Positions 33,815 through 43,246 of a stretch of 64,000 nt of DNA are shown one piece after another. The notes under the pieces were generated by a model. That model was not told where the DNA came from and ran no database searches. It was given only the letters and a program-made list of their open reading frames with translations. How positions within the stretch are numbered: the first letter of the stretch is position 1; each line of letters begins with the position of its first letter. The translations under genes and the position numbers were made by a program. Origin of the DNA: Kaiparowitsia implicata GSE-PSE-MK54-09C (GTDB taxonomy: Bacteria > Cyanobacteriota > Cyanobacteriia > Elainellales > Elainellaceae); the NCBI GenBank assembly GCA_019359435.1, contig JAHHHI010000067.1, positions 1 to 64,000 of the forward strand, written 5' to 3'.

Positions 33815-34016
33815 ATGGTGCAGCTATTCGACCCGTTCTACACAACCAAGCCCGTCGGCAAGGGAACTGGCATGGGGTTTATCGATCAGCTACCGCATTG
33901 TGACTGAGCATCACCACGGCAGGTTGGAATGCCACTCCACACCAGAAGACGGCACCACCTTCATCATTCATCACTATTTCTATACAACAAGCAGCCTGGG
34001 GAGACGATGTGCCTAA
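33815..34016 (+). pseudogene. Remnant of a sensor histidine kinase (ATPase domain)
   Basis: The frame VQLFDPFYTTKPVGKGTGMG, then after one extra T (near 33880) SISYRIVTEHHHGRLECHST and PEDGTTFII, is the G-box end of a HATPase_c domain. The preceding domains (sensor, DHp, N-box) are missing and the frame is broken, so this is a dead 3' fragment. It lies 31 bp downstream of cofH. The rest of 33785-34710 contains only hairpins. Confidence 0.85.
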
Positions 34017-34297
34017 GCAAGGTGCAGCAGACAGTATAGCTATCCTAAGGGCTGTCGTGGGTAACGAAGGTGATGTCTAAGGGGATTTTTGGATTTTTGC
34101 CAAAGACCAATTCCCCCCCCTCAATCGGCATCCATCACGCTTGAGATAGCTTTCAATGGGTTAGGCAGGGTTTGTCAGCGTCCCTTTAACGTGTTCAGCG
34201 AGTTTTTTGTAAGGTAAACTCGTCAAGCATTTATTTGGGCCAGGCATCACAGCGATACATCTCAACGATGAACGCTCAGTCACCGTGAACGCGATAG

Positions 34298-34373
34298 CGT
34301 TGTTTCAGACCCGTAACGCGAGGTTGAAACAACGCAAAACCGTGCTGCTCGCATCGTGGTCAGCACGGTTTTG
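34298..34373. repeat. Two adjacent hairpins in the kinase-remnant gap
   Basis: CGTTGTTTCA (34298-34307) pairs with TGAAACAACG (34325-34334). Directly after it, CAAAACCGTGCTG (34335-34347) pairs with CAGCACGGTTTTG (34361-34373), which resembles a terminator. The first shares the GTTTCAG-type arm with hairpins at 38977 and 52530. Confidence 0.65.
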
Positions 34374-34710
34374 GGAATTTACCGGACTGATGCTAAAGCA
34401 GCTTTTAGTGAATTTGTAGTGCCAATGGGGGCATTTTGGTGTGGTTCAAGACAGACAGCGGCATGAAGAAAAGTTATTCGCCTCATGGGTTTTCTAGCCT
34501 GCCGCTACTATCTTCTAAATCAACCTTCCAAATTAACCCCTGCCCCCCTGTGAAATATCGGTTGTCACCCGAATCACATCTACAATTTCAAAAAAGCTGG
34601 AATTTAACCCCCTGTTTGCCAAACGCCTCAAAAATGGGAGCCGGGTCTGAGTTTTTAAGATGTAGGCAAGCTAAAGCACACGTCAGTGTCAGGGCAAGAA
34701 CTGAAGTGGG

Positions 34711-34905
34711 CTAGGGGCTAGGAATTAAACGCACACGTCCAGCGTCCATTTCTGACATTAATAGCTCTAGCGCTTCGTACTCTACGTCTGAGATATACCC
34801 TAGTCGTGTTAGCTCGTAGTTAATTTCATTCTCAATGTCGGGCGTAAGTTGCCGAATATGGAGCGCCTGTGCAACCAATCGACGAATCACGTTTGTGGTT
34901 TTCAT
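34711..34905 (-). CDS. Small conserved hypothetical protein
   Basis: The 64-residue helical protein MKTTNVIRRLVAQALHIRQL with NEINYELTRLGYISDVEYEA is a type I have seen repeatedly in cyanobacteria without assigned function. It is predicted soluble. The ATG at 34905 is preceded by AGGAGTTTTCTC, an acceptable Shine-Dalgarno. It is divergent from the STAS gene over 430 bp. Confidence 0.65.
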   Translation of the reverse strand: MKTTNVIRRLVAQALHIRQLTPDIENEINYELTRLGYISDVEYEALELLMSEMDAGRVRLIPSP

Positions 34906-35251
34906 GGGAGAGAAAACTCCTCTGCCCTTGAGGGAGGTAATTTTATGATTAGTGTTATTTTGTTGGGAAGCGGAAGAATTGCAAGTGATCGAGATCTTTC
35001 TCTAAGTGTGATCCTCATCACTTAGAACGTCGCCCACCCAAAAGCAATTGATTTCCGCCCTGGGGCAGATGTATTTTTAATTTCGTAAGATTCCGTATAT
35101 TCGCACACTTCTCTGCTGAACTTATTACTGAAAAATCTAAATATTAAGAGATAACACTTAAAGATTCCATGAAACCGAGCGGAATCCGTAGCTTATTCCA
35201 GGTTCGACAGATTATAGTCCTGGATATCTAACAGGTCATGGAACGGCTGAA

Positions 35252-35282
35252 TTGCCAATCATCTTACGGAGATGATTGGCAA
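35252..35282 (+). repeat. Leader hairpin upstream of the STAS gene
   Basis: TTGCCAATCATCT (35252-35264) pairs with AGATGATTGGCAA (35270-35282) around a 5-nt loop, 55 bp before the STAS start. It could be an attenuator or the end of an upstream small transcript. The rest of 34906-35336 is AT-rich with no gene seen. Confidence 0.6.
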
Positions 35283-35336
35283 GCTGCAGTTGCACAATAG
35301 CTAACTCAATCGCTCTCAAAGAAATAGGTAAGTACT

Positions 35337-35678
35337 ATGCAACAACTTCTGCAACGAAGCACTGTAAAAGTGCTCAAGCCTCTCGGTCACATCAATGCAT
35401 CTAATGCTTTGGTCTTTCAGCATGATTTGCAAGAGAGTGTGATGTCCGCAGAATATAGCGCTGTGCTAGTAGATATGAGCGCCGTTGAGTCTTTAGATAG
35501 CGCTGGGTTGATGGCGCTGGTCTCCGCGTTGAATGCGGCTCAGCAATCGTCCAAGCAGTTTGCTCTAGGTCAGATTCCTCCTGCAATTCGCATCATTTTT
35601 GAGATGACTCAGCTTGATCGTGCGTTTCAGATTGTGGATGATGCCAAAGCATTTGAGGATCATTTGCTGCAGTTTTAG
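35337..35678 (+). CDS. STAS-domain anti-sigma factor antagonist
   Basis: The 113-residue single STAS domain reads VKVLKPLGHINASNALVFQH and carries the phospho-acceptor motif ESLDSAGLMALVSAL, in which the Ser of DSAGL is phosphorylated by a cognate anti-sigma kinase in SpoIIAA/RsbV relatives. No kinase or PP2C phosphatase is adjacent, so the partner-switching module is incomplete here. The AGGTAAGT leader and ATG at 35337 define the start. Confidence 0.85.
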   Translation: MQQLLQRSTVKVLKPLGHINASNALVFQHDLQESVMSAEYSAVLVDMSAVESLDSAGLMALVSALNAAQQSSKQFALGQIPPAIRIIFEMTQLDRAFQIVDDAKAFEDHLLQF

Positions 35679-35959
35679 GGGCAAGCAAGCAAATAGGCAA
35701 GTCTCTAGCGAGATAGTTCTCTAAGGCGGCGGCGCTTACTTGCTACCTGCGTGCTCTCAGCTTTATGTTTTTCCTTTCAAATTCAATTCTCCTTGAGTTG
35801 TGCGCCTCAAACGCCAGCTTGCTAGATTCTTATACTAGGGTTGTTAACGATTAAGCGTGCGATGATCTAGATTCTGTGGGCATCGGCCTCAGGCTTTAGT
35901 CATCGTGCTAATCCTTCTCCTAGAAGTGTCAGCAGCTTGGTATTTGAGGCGTTTTTATT

Positions 35960-38779
35960 GTGTCTGTAGTGGTTAATGATTTGCTAAGTCCAGATATTAT
36001 GCGCCCTGCGCGTTATCTAGGCAATGAGCTGGGAGCTATCCATAAGCCGTGGGGGTCGGCCCGGGTTCGCTGGGTATTAACGTATCCCGAAGTCTATGAG
36101 GTTGGGTTCTCGAATCTAGGCCACATCATTCTCTACAGCATTCTGAACGCACAACCGCGCCAGTTGTGCGATCGCGCCTACTTACCCGCGCCCGATCTGA
36201 CTGCTAAGCTGCGCGATACCCAGACCCCGCTATTTGCGGTTGAATCTCGGCGATCGCTCTCAGAATTTGACATTCTCGGCTTTAGCCTCAGCTATGAGCT
36301 AGGCGCAACCAACATTTTAGAAATGCTGAGCTTGGGTAATATTCCCCTCACTTGGCAAGCGCGGGCTGCAGAAGGGGTGTGGGATGTCGAGCAGGGCAGC
36401 TATCCGTTGGTGTTTGCAGGTGGGCAAACCGCTACCTCTAACCCAGAACCCTACGCTGACTTTTTTGACTTTATGGCGTTGGGCGATGGCGAAGAGCTGC
36501 TGGCAGAAATTGGGCTGATTGTGGATGAAGGGAAAGCCGCTGGGCTAAGCCGCGAGGCCCTGCTCTTAGATCTAGCTCAGGTTCCTGGCGTGTACGTACC
36601 GCAATTTTACGACATGGCCGACGACGGCTCCGTGCATCCCCGACGGCCCGATGTGCCAAACCGTATTTTGCGCCGCGTGGCGACTCCCATTCCCGACTAT
36701 GCCATTGGGCTTGTGCCCTATGTCGAAACCGTTCACGATCGCCTGACAATCGAGATTCGTCGAGGCTGCACGCGGGGCTGTCGCTTCTGCCAACCCGGGA
36801 TGCTCACCCGGCCTGCGCGAGATGTGGCCCCAGAGGCTGTGATTGACACCATTGTGGAAGGGATGAATGCAACAGGATATAACGAGTTTTCGCTACTATC
36901 TCTCAGTTGCTCCGACTACCTGGCGCTGCCATCGGTGGGCATGGAAATCAAAAACCGCCTCCGGGATGAAAATGTATCCCTTAGCTTGCCCAGCCAGCGA
37001 GTCGATCGGTTTGATGAAAATATTGCCCATATTCTAGGTGGCACTCGCCAGAGTAGCCTTACCTTTGCCCCTGAAGCGGGCACTCAGCGTCTGCGCGATA
37101 TTGTGAATAAGGGGTTGACCAATGAAGAGTTGCTGCGCGGGGTAAAAACTGCCTACGAGCAGGGATGGGATAGGGTCAAGCTCTACTTTATGATTGGGCT
37201 GCCGGGTGAAACTGATGTGGATGTGCTGGGTATCGCAGAAACCATGCGCTGGCTGCAACAGGAATGCCGAATTAATGGCCGCAAGCCGATTGGGTTCAAC
37301 GTCACGATTTCTAATTTCACGCCCAAGCCACATACCCCGTTTCAGTGGCACTCTGTGTCAACCACTGAGTTTCGGCGCAAGCAAGAGCTGCTGCGGCAGG
37401 AGTTTCGCACAATGCGCGGGCTAAAGGTAAACTTCACCGATGTTCGCATCTCAGCCATGGAGGATTTTGTGGGACGGGGCGATCGCCGCCTCTCTTCCGT
37501 CATCCGCCGAGCCTGGGAATTGGGAGCGGGGATGGATGCCTGGTGGGAAAGCCTAGATCGTGCGTTTGGCGCATGGACTCAGGCGATCGCCGAATCAGAC
37601 CTAACCTGGAAATACCGCCAGGTAGAGCAGGGGGAGTGGAATCTGTTTCAGAACAGCAAGCCTATCCCCAGCGAACCTGCGCCTGACTACGAGATTGCTG
37701 AGAACAGGATTGCCGGGAACGGGATTGCCGGATTAGACGCACCTCTCCCGTGGGATCACATTGATACAGGGATCGATAAGCAGTGGCTCCAAACGGATTT
37801 AGAACGGGCTCTGGCGGCAGCAACTGTCCCCGATTGCTCGTTTGAGGGCTGCTCCCACTGTGGCGTATGTGGGGCGGACTTTGGGCATAACGTTGTCGTG
37901 CCCGCTCCCCCCATTCCTCAGTTTGAAGGGCAGTTTGTGCCCAATACTGACCGAGTGCAGCGGATTCGGCTACGATTCGGCAAGTTAGGCGATATGGCGC
38001 TGATTGGACACCTAGACTTAATGCGCTTGTTTGACCGCGCCGTGCGGCGGGCTGGGTTGCCCATTTCGTTTACCGCAGGCTTTCATCCACAGCCACGGAT
38101 TATAGCGGTGCTGGCACTACCCCTCGGTGCCACCAGTACGGGAGAGTTGGTGGACTTTGATTTAACAGAGCCAATGGAGCCTGAAGTGGTGCGTCAGGCT
38201 TTGGCGGCACAGATGCCACCGGGGATGCCCGTTTATGCGGCTGAGGTTGTGCCCCCTGGCACCGCCGCTGCGACTAAGCTGCTAAAACAGGCTGACTATG
38301 CCATTACGCTAGTGCCTGTGGGGAACGAGCCTGACACCACAGATGTATCCCCTGCATTGTCTGAACCTGAGCCTTCCTTAGAGCTGCTAGCTCAGCCTTC
38401 TGTCGACAGCACGCAGTGGCAAACCTGGATCAATCTGGTTTTGACAGCGTCTACTCTGATGAGTGAACACATCACTAAATCGGGAAAGGTGCATCAGGTG
38501 AATTTGCGCGATCGCCTCCTTCATCTGGCGATCGCCCTTCCACCGTCCCCAGATACAGGGCTTGAAGAGATAGAGGGCGATCGCCCTCTCCTCCCGAGTC
38601 AAATCACATTGCACTACAGCGGCGTGTGCACCGGTGATGGCACCTCCCTCCGTCCTGAGCACGTCCTAACAATGCTGGAACAAGTCTCTAAACAATCCTT
38701 ACAGCTTTTGCATGTGCATCGCACCAGCCTACATTTGCAATCCCCCCAAGCCCAAAGCTCAGCTCAATTACACGCTTAG
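35960..38779 (+). CDS. TIGR03960 radical SAM protein fused to DUF2344 (TIGR03936)
   Basis: The 939-residue product has a B12-binding-like N-terminal domain, a radical SAM core with CTRGCRFCQPG (about residue 272), GLPGETDVDVLGIAETMRW, and a C-terminal DUF2344 domain from about residue 665 (RIRLRFGKLGDMALIGHLDL). The fusion is common in cyanobacteria and other bacteria; the reaction is unknown. A cysteine cluster CSFEGCSHCGVCG near residue 628 may hold a second Fe-S cluster. It uses a GTG start. The gene often precedes rne, as here, and the DUF2344 part is often annotated next to RNase E/G. The linker carries a short GNGIAG-type repeat. Confidence 0.9.
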   Translation: MSVVVNDLLSPDIMRPARYLGNELGAIHKPWGSARVRWVLTYPEVYEVGFSNLGHIILYSILNAQPRQLCDRAYLPAPDLTAKLRDTQTPLFAVESRRSLSEFDILGFSLSYELGATNILEMLSLGNIPLTWQARAAEGVWDVEQGSYPLVFAGGQTATSNPEPYADFFDFMALGDGEELLAEIGLIVDEGKAAGLSREALLLDLAQVPGVYVPQFYDMADDGSVHPRRPDVPNRILRRVATPIPDYAIGLVPYVETVHDRLTIEIRRGCTRGCRFCQPGMLTRPARDVAPEAVIDTIVEGMNATGYNEFSLLSLSCSDYLALPSVGMEIKNRLRDENVSLSLPSQRVDRFDENIAHILGGTRQSSLTFAPEAGTQRLRDIVNKGLTNEELLRGVKTAYEQGWDRVKLYFMIGLPGETDVDVLGIAETMRWLQQECRINGRKPIGFNVTISNFTPKPHTPFQWHSVSTTEFRRKQELLRQEFRTMRGLKVNFTDVRISAMEDFVGRGDRRLSSVIRRAWELGAGMDAWWESLDRAFGAWTQAIAESDLTWKYRQVEQGEWNLFQNSKPIPSEPAPDYEIAENRIAGNGIAGLDAPLPWDHIDTGIDKQWLQTDLERALAAATVPDCSFEGCSHCGVCGADFGHNVVVPAPPIPQFEGQFVPNTDRVQRIRLRFGKLGDMALIGHLDLMRLFDRAVRRAGLPISFTAGFHPQPRIIAVLALPLGATSTGELVDFDLTEPMEPEVVRQALAAQMPPGMPVYAAEVVPPGTAAATKLLKQADYAITLVPVGNEPDTTDVSPALSEPEPSLELLAQPSVDSTQWQTWINLVLTASTLMSEHITKSGKVHQVNLRDRLLHLAIALPPSPDTGLEEIEGDRPLLPSQITLHYSGVCTGDGTSLRPEHVLTMLEQVSKQSLQLLHVHRTSLHLQSPQAQSSAQLHA

Positions 38780-38976
38780 ATGAGTTGAGTAACAACTAGA
38801 CTGACTCAGAAATAGAATGGCTGCGCTATTGCAAGGGGCTAAAAGTGGGGGATTGCCAAAACTCGTGCACCATAAGCGGATTCTAGTGATTGCCAATACA
38901 GCCCACTTACAGCCCACTACCTAGTCAGTGTTAGTGAAAAAAACAGGCTTACTATCTGAACGTGAGGTTGATAGTT

Positions 38977-39006
38977 TGTTTCAGCCCCCTCCACAAGGCT
39001 GAAACA
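38977..39006. repeat. GTTTCAGCC-type hairpin
   Basis: TGTTTCAGCC (38977-38986) pairs with GGCTGAAACA (38997-39006) around 10 nt. It lies 198 bp after the radical SAM gene and may act as its terminator; it shares its arm with the hairpin at 52530. Confidence 0.6.
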
Positions 39007-39240
39007 CTGACAGTGTCTCAACTTAAGCAGGACGCTATGCAAAACGAAGAAGTCGCGCAATACCTTTTCTGCAAACCCGATCAGCACTGTTGGCACTACA
39101 GCGTAGAATTACGACTGATGACAGCATGCGTTTAGACCCCATAGCCCCACCGCTAGTCCTACAAGTGCGTCAGCAGAGTGCATTTCAACACGCCTATTCA
39201 CAAATCATGCAGTTTGTGCTTCACTTTTCCAGACACACTG

Positions 39241-39620
39241 TATAATGCAAACTAAAGACGCTGATACAAATCGCGGGTTCTCCTCATGATGCCGACGGCA
39301 TGAGGGAAGGTAAACCTGAATCTACGATTGTCTCCGCCAAGCTTTTGACAACCTCTTGGTTCGACTGGGTGCCTTCCATGCCGGAAGTGCTCTCCTTAGA
39401 GGAGTACCCAACCTTTCTGATTCAGCTCCATATCTATGTACTGCCCTGCTTGAAGCATTGTCAGACGAGATTTGAGTACCCAAAATTTTGGATTTTATCC
39501 TCTTTTGGAGTATGTTGTTTGGCCGTTTTGCCGGCTGCTTTTTAAGGATTAATTGCTTGCGTTTCACTGCATCTAGATTCAGATATGCAGTTATACGCAT
39601 TTATGCTTTGAGGAAATTGG
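39241..39620 (+). promoter_or_regulatory. Putative rne promoter and long 5' leader
   Basis: TATAAT at 39241-39246 is the best -10 in the 840-bp gap before rne and would give a leader of about 365 nt. A hairpin at 39282-39305 (CCTCATG with CATGAGG) lies near the predicted 5' end, and the rest is U-rich before the coding region. RNase E genes of bacteria, including cyanobacteria, are known to have long leaders used for autoregulation; assignment here is inference. An 81-codon frame inside (39300-39545) has no recognisable product. Confidence 0.45.
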
Positions 39621-41723
39621 ATGTCCAAACAAATTGTGATTGCAGAGCAGCATAGGATTGCTGCTGTTTTCTCAGAAGACCAAATTCAGGAACTGATTGT
39701 TGCGACAGGAACCCATCAGGTTAGCGATATTTACCTGGGGATTGTTGAAAACGTTTTGCCTGGTATTGACGCAGCGTTCGTTAACATAGGCGATAGTGAA
39801 CGGAATGGATTTATTCATGTTTCCGATCTAGGCCCGCTAAAGCTAAAGCGCTCGGCTGCTTCTATCACTGAACTGCTAGTGCCCCAGCAGAAAGTGCTCG
39901 TGCAGATCATGAAAGAGCCGACAGGGAACAAAGGCCCTCGGCTCACTGGAAATATCAGTCTGCCCGGGCGATATCTGGTGCTCATGCCGTCTGGTCGTGG
40001 CGTTAATTTATCACGCCGCATCCGAAGTGAAGCTGAGCGCAACCGACTCCGCGCGTTGGCTATTTTAGTTAAGCCCGCCGGGATGGGGTTACTGGTCAGA
40101 ACAGAAGCTGAAGGCGTACCAGAAGAGTCCATCATTGAAGACTTAGAAGCGCTGCAGCGGCAATGGGAAACCGTGCAGCAAGAGGCTCTATCAACCCGGC
40201 CTCCATCTCTACTCAACCGGGATGATGACTTTGTGCAGCGGGTGTTGAGAGATGTATACAGCGCCGATGTTAATCGCATTGTGATTGACTCACCCAATGG
40301 CAATAAGCGGGTGCAGCAGCATCTCTTTAGCTGGAACGGCGGCAAGAAAGCACAGGGTGTGTTGATCGACCAGCACCGCGATCGCATCCCTATTCTGGAG
40401 TATTTTCGCGTTAATGCTGCGATTCGCGAGGCTCTTAAACCCAGGGTCGATCTTCCTTCAGGCGGATATATCATTATTGAGCGAACCGAAGCCCTCACCG
40501 TAGTGGACGTAAACTCGGGTTCCTTTACGCGGTCTGCTACAGCCCGAGAGACGGTGCTGTGGACCAACTGTGAAGCTGCTGCAGAGATCGCGCGGCAGTT
40601 GCGACTGCGGAACATCGCTGGCGTGATCGTAGTGGACTTCATTGACATGGATTCTAACCGCGACAAGCTGCAAGTGCTAGAACACTTCAATAAAGCGCTG
40701 CGATCAGACAAGGCGCGACCCCAAATTGCCCAGTTAACCGAGTTGGGGCTGGTAGAGTTGACTCGTAAGCGCCAAGGGCAAAACATCTACGAGCTATTCG
40801 GACGACCTTGCTCTACCTGTGGCGGGTTAGGCCACTTGGCTCATTTGCCAGGAGACGCAGAGGATGCTGTGCAGGTGGTTGATGCAACGCGGGTGGTGTC
40901 TATCCCAGATCAGCGCTCAGTAGCAGTAGCAGTTCGCGATACGCCCACCCTGTTAGCAGAAGAACCCGCAGATAGCACTGCGGCTGATTCCCTAGAGGCA
41001 TCGCTGGTTAATCATCCTAGCTATCAGGATCGATCGAAAGGAGGGGGCGATCGCCGTCGTCGTCGCAGCAGCCGCAGCACCCCACGCGCGGGCGAAGGCA
41101 GCACCCGCACCGTACCTGTAAAGACAATAGACCCAATGCTAGACATCACGCCGGAGCCGGACGTGGACGAGGCAGCTCCGGTGATAGCAGCGCCGGTGGC
41201 TAAAGAGCTTCGCAGCGATGGGCGGAACGAGTCACGTAGCGAGGCGCGGAACGAGAGAGACAAACCCGAGCGTGAGCGCTCTCGCAGTCGCCGTGAAAAG
41301 ACTGCGCCAGAACCCCCTCAGCATGTTGTGGTGGAGATGACAGCAGAAGAGCAAGAAGTCTATGCCATGATGGGCATTTCGCCACTAGTCTTGGCGCGGG
41401 AGCCTGTAAAAGACCAAAAAAACACAGTGATCTCGGTGATTTTACCCGGTGCAACGCCACCTCCTATAGACGTTGCTGCCTCGGCCCCTAAAGCAGCCCG
41501 AGCGATCGCTCCGATTAGTAGCCCAGCTATAAGCCAAATTATAAACGGCAGTACAGAAGCAGAGTCAGCATCGGCACCAGTCGCTGTGGCAGAGCCTGAT
41601 GAATCAGATGACGAGTCATCTACATCTGCAGAACTCGATAGCACCCAAGACAGCTCGAATGGATCAACCGGACGGCGGCGGCGGCGGCGCTCCTCAGCCT
41701 CTGGGCGCGGCTCAGACAGGTAA
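39621..41723 (+). CDS. rne: Ribonuclease E/G
   Basis: The 700-residue product has the S1/RNase H-like catalytic N-half (MSKQIVIAEQHRIAAVFSED, DIYLGIVENVLPGIDAAFVN), the active-site region VVDFIDMDSNRDKLQVLEHF, and a Zn-link CSTCGGLGH. A disordered, arginine-rich C-half follows. The C-terminus contains RRRRRRSSA, identical to the nonapeptide reported in cyanobacterial RNase E to recruit polynucleotide phosphorylase. It is the main endonuclease in mRNA decay and processing. rnhB overlaps its 3' end, the conserved cyanobacterial rne-rnhB pair. Confidence 0.96.
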   Translation: MSKQIVIAEQHRIAAVFSEDQIQELIVATGTHQVSDIYLGIVENVLPGIDAAFVNIGDSERNGFIHVSDLGPLKLKRSAASITELLVPQQKVLVQIMKEPTGNKGPRLTGNISLPGRYLVLMPSGRGVNLSRRIRSEAERNRLRALAILVKPAGMGLLVRTEAEGVPEESIIEDLEALQRQWETVQQEALSTRPPSLLNRDDDFVQRVLRDVYSADVNRIVIDSPNGNKRVQQHLFSWNGGKKAQGVLIDQHRDRIPILEYFRVNAAIREALKPRVDLPSGGYIIIERTEALTVVDVNSGSFTRSATARETVLWTNCEAAAEIARQLRLRNIAGVIVVDFIDMDSNRDKLQVLEHFNKALRSDKARPQIAQLTELGLVELTRKRQGQNIYELFGRPCSTCGGLGHLAHLPGDAEDAVQVVDATRVVSIPDQRSVAVAVRDTPTLLAEEPADSTAADSLEASLVNHPSYQDRSKGGGDRRRRRSSRSTPRAGEGSTRTVPVKTIDPMLDITPEPDVDEAAPVIAAPVAKELRSDGRNESRSEARNERDKPERERSRSRREKTAPEPPQHVVVEMTAEEQEVYAMMGISPLVLAREPVKDQKNTVISVILPGATPPPIDVAASAPKAARAIAPISSPAISQIINGSTEAESASAPVAVAEPDESDDESSTSAELDSTQDSSNGSTGRRRRRRSSASGRGSDR

Positions 41724-42411
41724 CTCTCAACTCAGAAACGCTCATCCGGCTGAATCGTTTCAGTTAAGCATTCCTCGCTCATCCACCCCTGCTCAAACGT
41801 GGATAGCTGGGGTGGATGAGGTAGGGCGTGGAGCCCTATTTGGTCCCGTTGTGGCTGGGGCAGTCATTTTGCCGGAGCCATTGCCAGCCATGCTCATAGA
41901 GGCTGGTGTAACCGATAGTAAGCGGCTAACTCCGGCTGTGCGGGCTCGATTGGTGCCACTGATTCAAGATGTGGCGATCGCCCACGCAATCGGCATTGCA
42001 TCAGTGGCCGAAATCGATCGGCTGAATATTCTGCAAGCAACGTTTCTGGCCATGCGTCGAGCGATCGCCCGGCTTGACCCAGAGCCGCACCAATGCCTAG
42101 TGGATGGCAATCGCCCCATTCCGCATCTGGCGATCGCTCAGCAAACCCTAATTAAGGGAGATCAAATCTCCTTGTCTATCGCCTCAGCCAGCATTCTGGC
42201 AAAGGTGTGGAGAGATACATTAATTATTCGCCTAGAAAAGCGTTACCCAGGATACTTTCTAGAATCCAACAAAGGGTATGGGACAGCAGCACATTGCCGG
42301 GCGATCGCCCAGTTAGGCACAACACGGCAGCACCGACGATCCTTTAAGCTTGGGCATTCTGGCCTAAATTCATCAGCCGCACTGTGCATGCCGCTAGATC
42401 TCAAACCATAG
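41659..42411 (+). CDS. rnhB: Ribonuclease HII
   Basis: From the ATG at 41659 the 250-residue product has WIAGVDEVGRGALFGPVVAG with metal-binding D53 and E54, and later KGDQISLSIASASILAKVWR and NKGYGTAAHC, typical of RNase HII. It removes ribonucleotides from DNA and RNA primers. It overlaps the end of rne by 65 bp in another frame, suggesting translational coupling. An ATG at 41599 would give a 270-residue form with a low-complexity extension. Its 3' end overlaps the convergent DUF1997 gene by 11 bp. Confidence 0.93.
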   Translation: MDQPDGGGGGAPQPLGAAQTGNSQLRNAHPAESFQLSIPRSSTPAQTWIAGVDEVGRGALFGPVVAGAVILPEPLPAMLIEAGVTDSKRLTPAVRARLVPLIQDVAIAHAIGIASVAEIDRLNILQATFLAMRRAIARLDPEPHQCLVDGNRPIPHLAIAQQTLIKGDQISLSIASASILAKVWRDTLIIRLEKRYPGYFLESNKGYGTAAHCRAIAQLGTTRQHRRSFKLGHSGLNSSAALCMPLDLKP

Positions 42412-42997
42412 AGCCGTTGGGCGACAACACAGACGACGTCCGCCCAGTTTGCGCGTCTTGGGCTTGAGTTTGATCGTGCACCCAGGTCTGATAGTCTGCC
42501 AGCAATTGATGAGTGAGCCGTTGTTTCATGGTTGCTAACACACTGCGGAGCAGCCCATTGCCAGTGGCCTCTAAAATTGGCCTAGGCGTTAGCCAGAGAA
42601 ACGGAGGTAAGTCGACCGCAACATCTAAATCTGCCTGTCCCTGTAACGTGGTTTGGTCGCCCTCTTGCACTGGCGTCAGCCGACCCTGCAAGTCTAGGTG
42701 AAATCGGCTGTTAACATAATCAAACCCACGAATTTCACACCGAGTAGACTTAAGGAGGATAGTGCCGTCTGATTGTGGAGTGAGTTTCAGATCAACTGTG
42801 GGCTGCACGCGCAACGAGAGAAAGTTGAGAGGCTTCATCTTAAGGCGAAACTCATCCTGACTCTGAACCTCGACCCGGCTAGAATCCACTAATGCTTGAA
42901 TCAGACGTTTAGGCTGTCGCAGGTAGTGCTGAATGGGGATTGTCTGCTGAGGAACAGCTAAGTCAATCGATTGCGTAGCAGTGTATCGAGTTCGCAT
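42401..42997 (-). CDS. DUF1997 family protein
   Basis: The 198-residue protein (QHYLRQPKRLIQALVDSSRV, FRLKMKPLNFLSLRVQPTVD, CEIRGFDYVNSRFHLDLQG) fits DUF1997, a family conserved in cyanobacteria and plastids with no proven activity. Its fold is likely SRPBCC-like. It is soluble or peripheral. ATG start at 42997. It ends 11 bp inside rnhB on the opposite strand, so transcripts converge with tail-to-tail overlap. Confidence 0.85.
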   Translation of the reverse strand: MRTRYTATQSIDLAVPQQTIPIQHYLRQPKRLIQALVDSSRVEVQSQDEFRLKMKPLNFLSLRVQPTVDLKLTPQSDGTILLKSTRCEIRGFDYVNSRFHLDLQGRLTPVQEGDQTTLQGQADLDVAVDLPPFLWLTPRPILEATGNGLLRSVLATMKQRLTHQLLADYQTWVHDQTQAQDAQTGRTSSVLSPNGSMV

Positions 42998-43246
42998 AGA
43001 TTAAGCCGTTAAGTCGGCACAACAACAGGTGGAAAACAGAATTTCGGCATAACTCATCGGCTTATCCATGGATTACAGGATTATCAACGATGTGGAACAA
43101 GTGAGCTATTACGGCCGAGTAGGGCGATCGCCCTGGATATTACTGAGAGTCCTTTAACTAATTTTACAATTATTCCAGGAAAATCACCTTGCACTGAGAA
43201 GGTGAATACCCATTCATTCTAATCAAGCACCTATTCACTAGCTCCT

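Noticed and set aside
39037-39135. 32-residue open frame MQNEEVAQYLFCKPDQHCWH... upstream of rne
   Set aside because: It lies upstream of the probable rne promoter, has no Shine-Dalgarno and no known relatives; it could be revisited with translation data.
39300-39545. 81-codon open frame in the rne leader
   Set aside because: Overlaps the predicted 5' UTR, lacks a ribosome-binding site and has no recognisable family.
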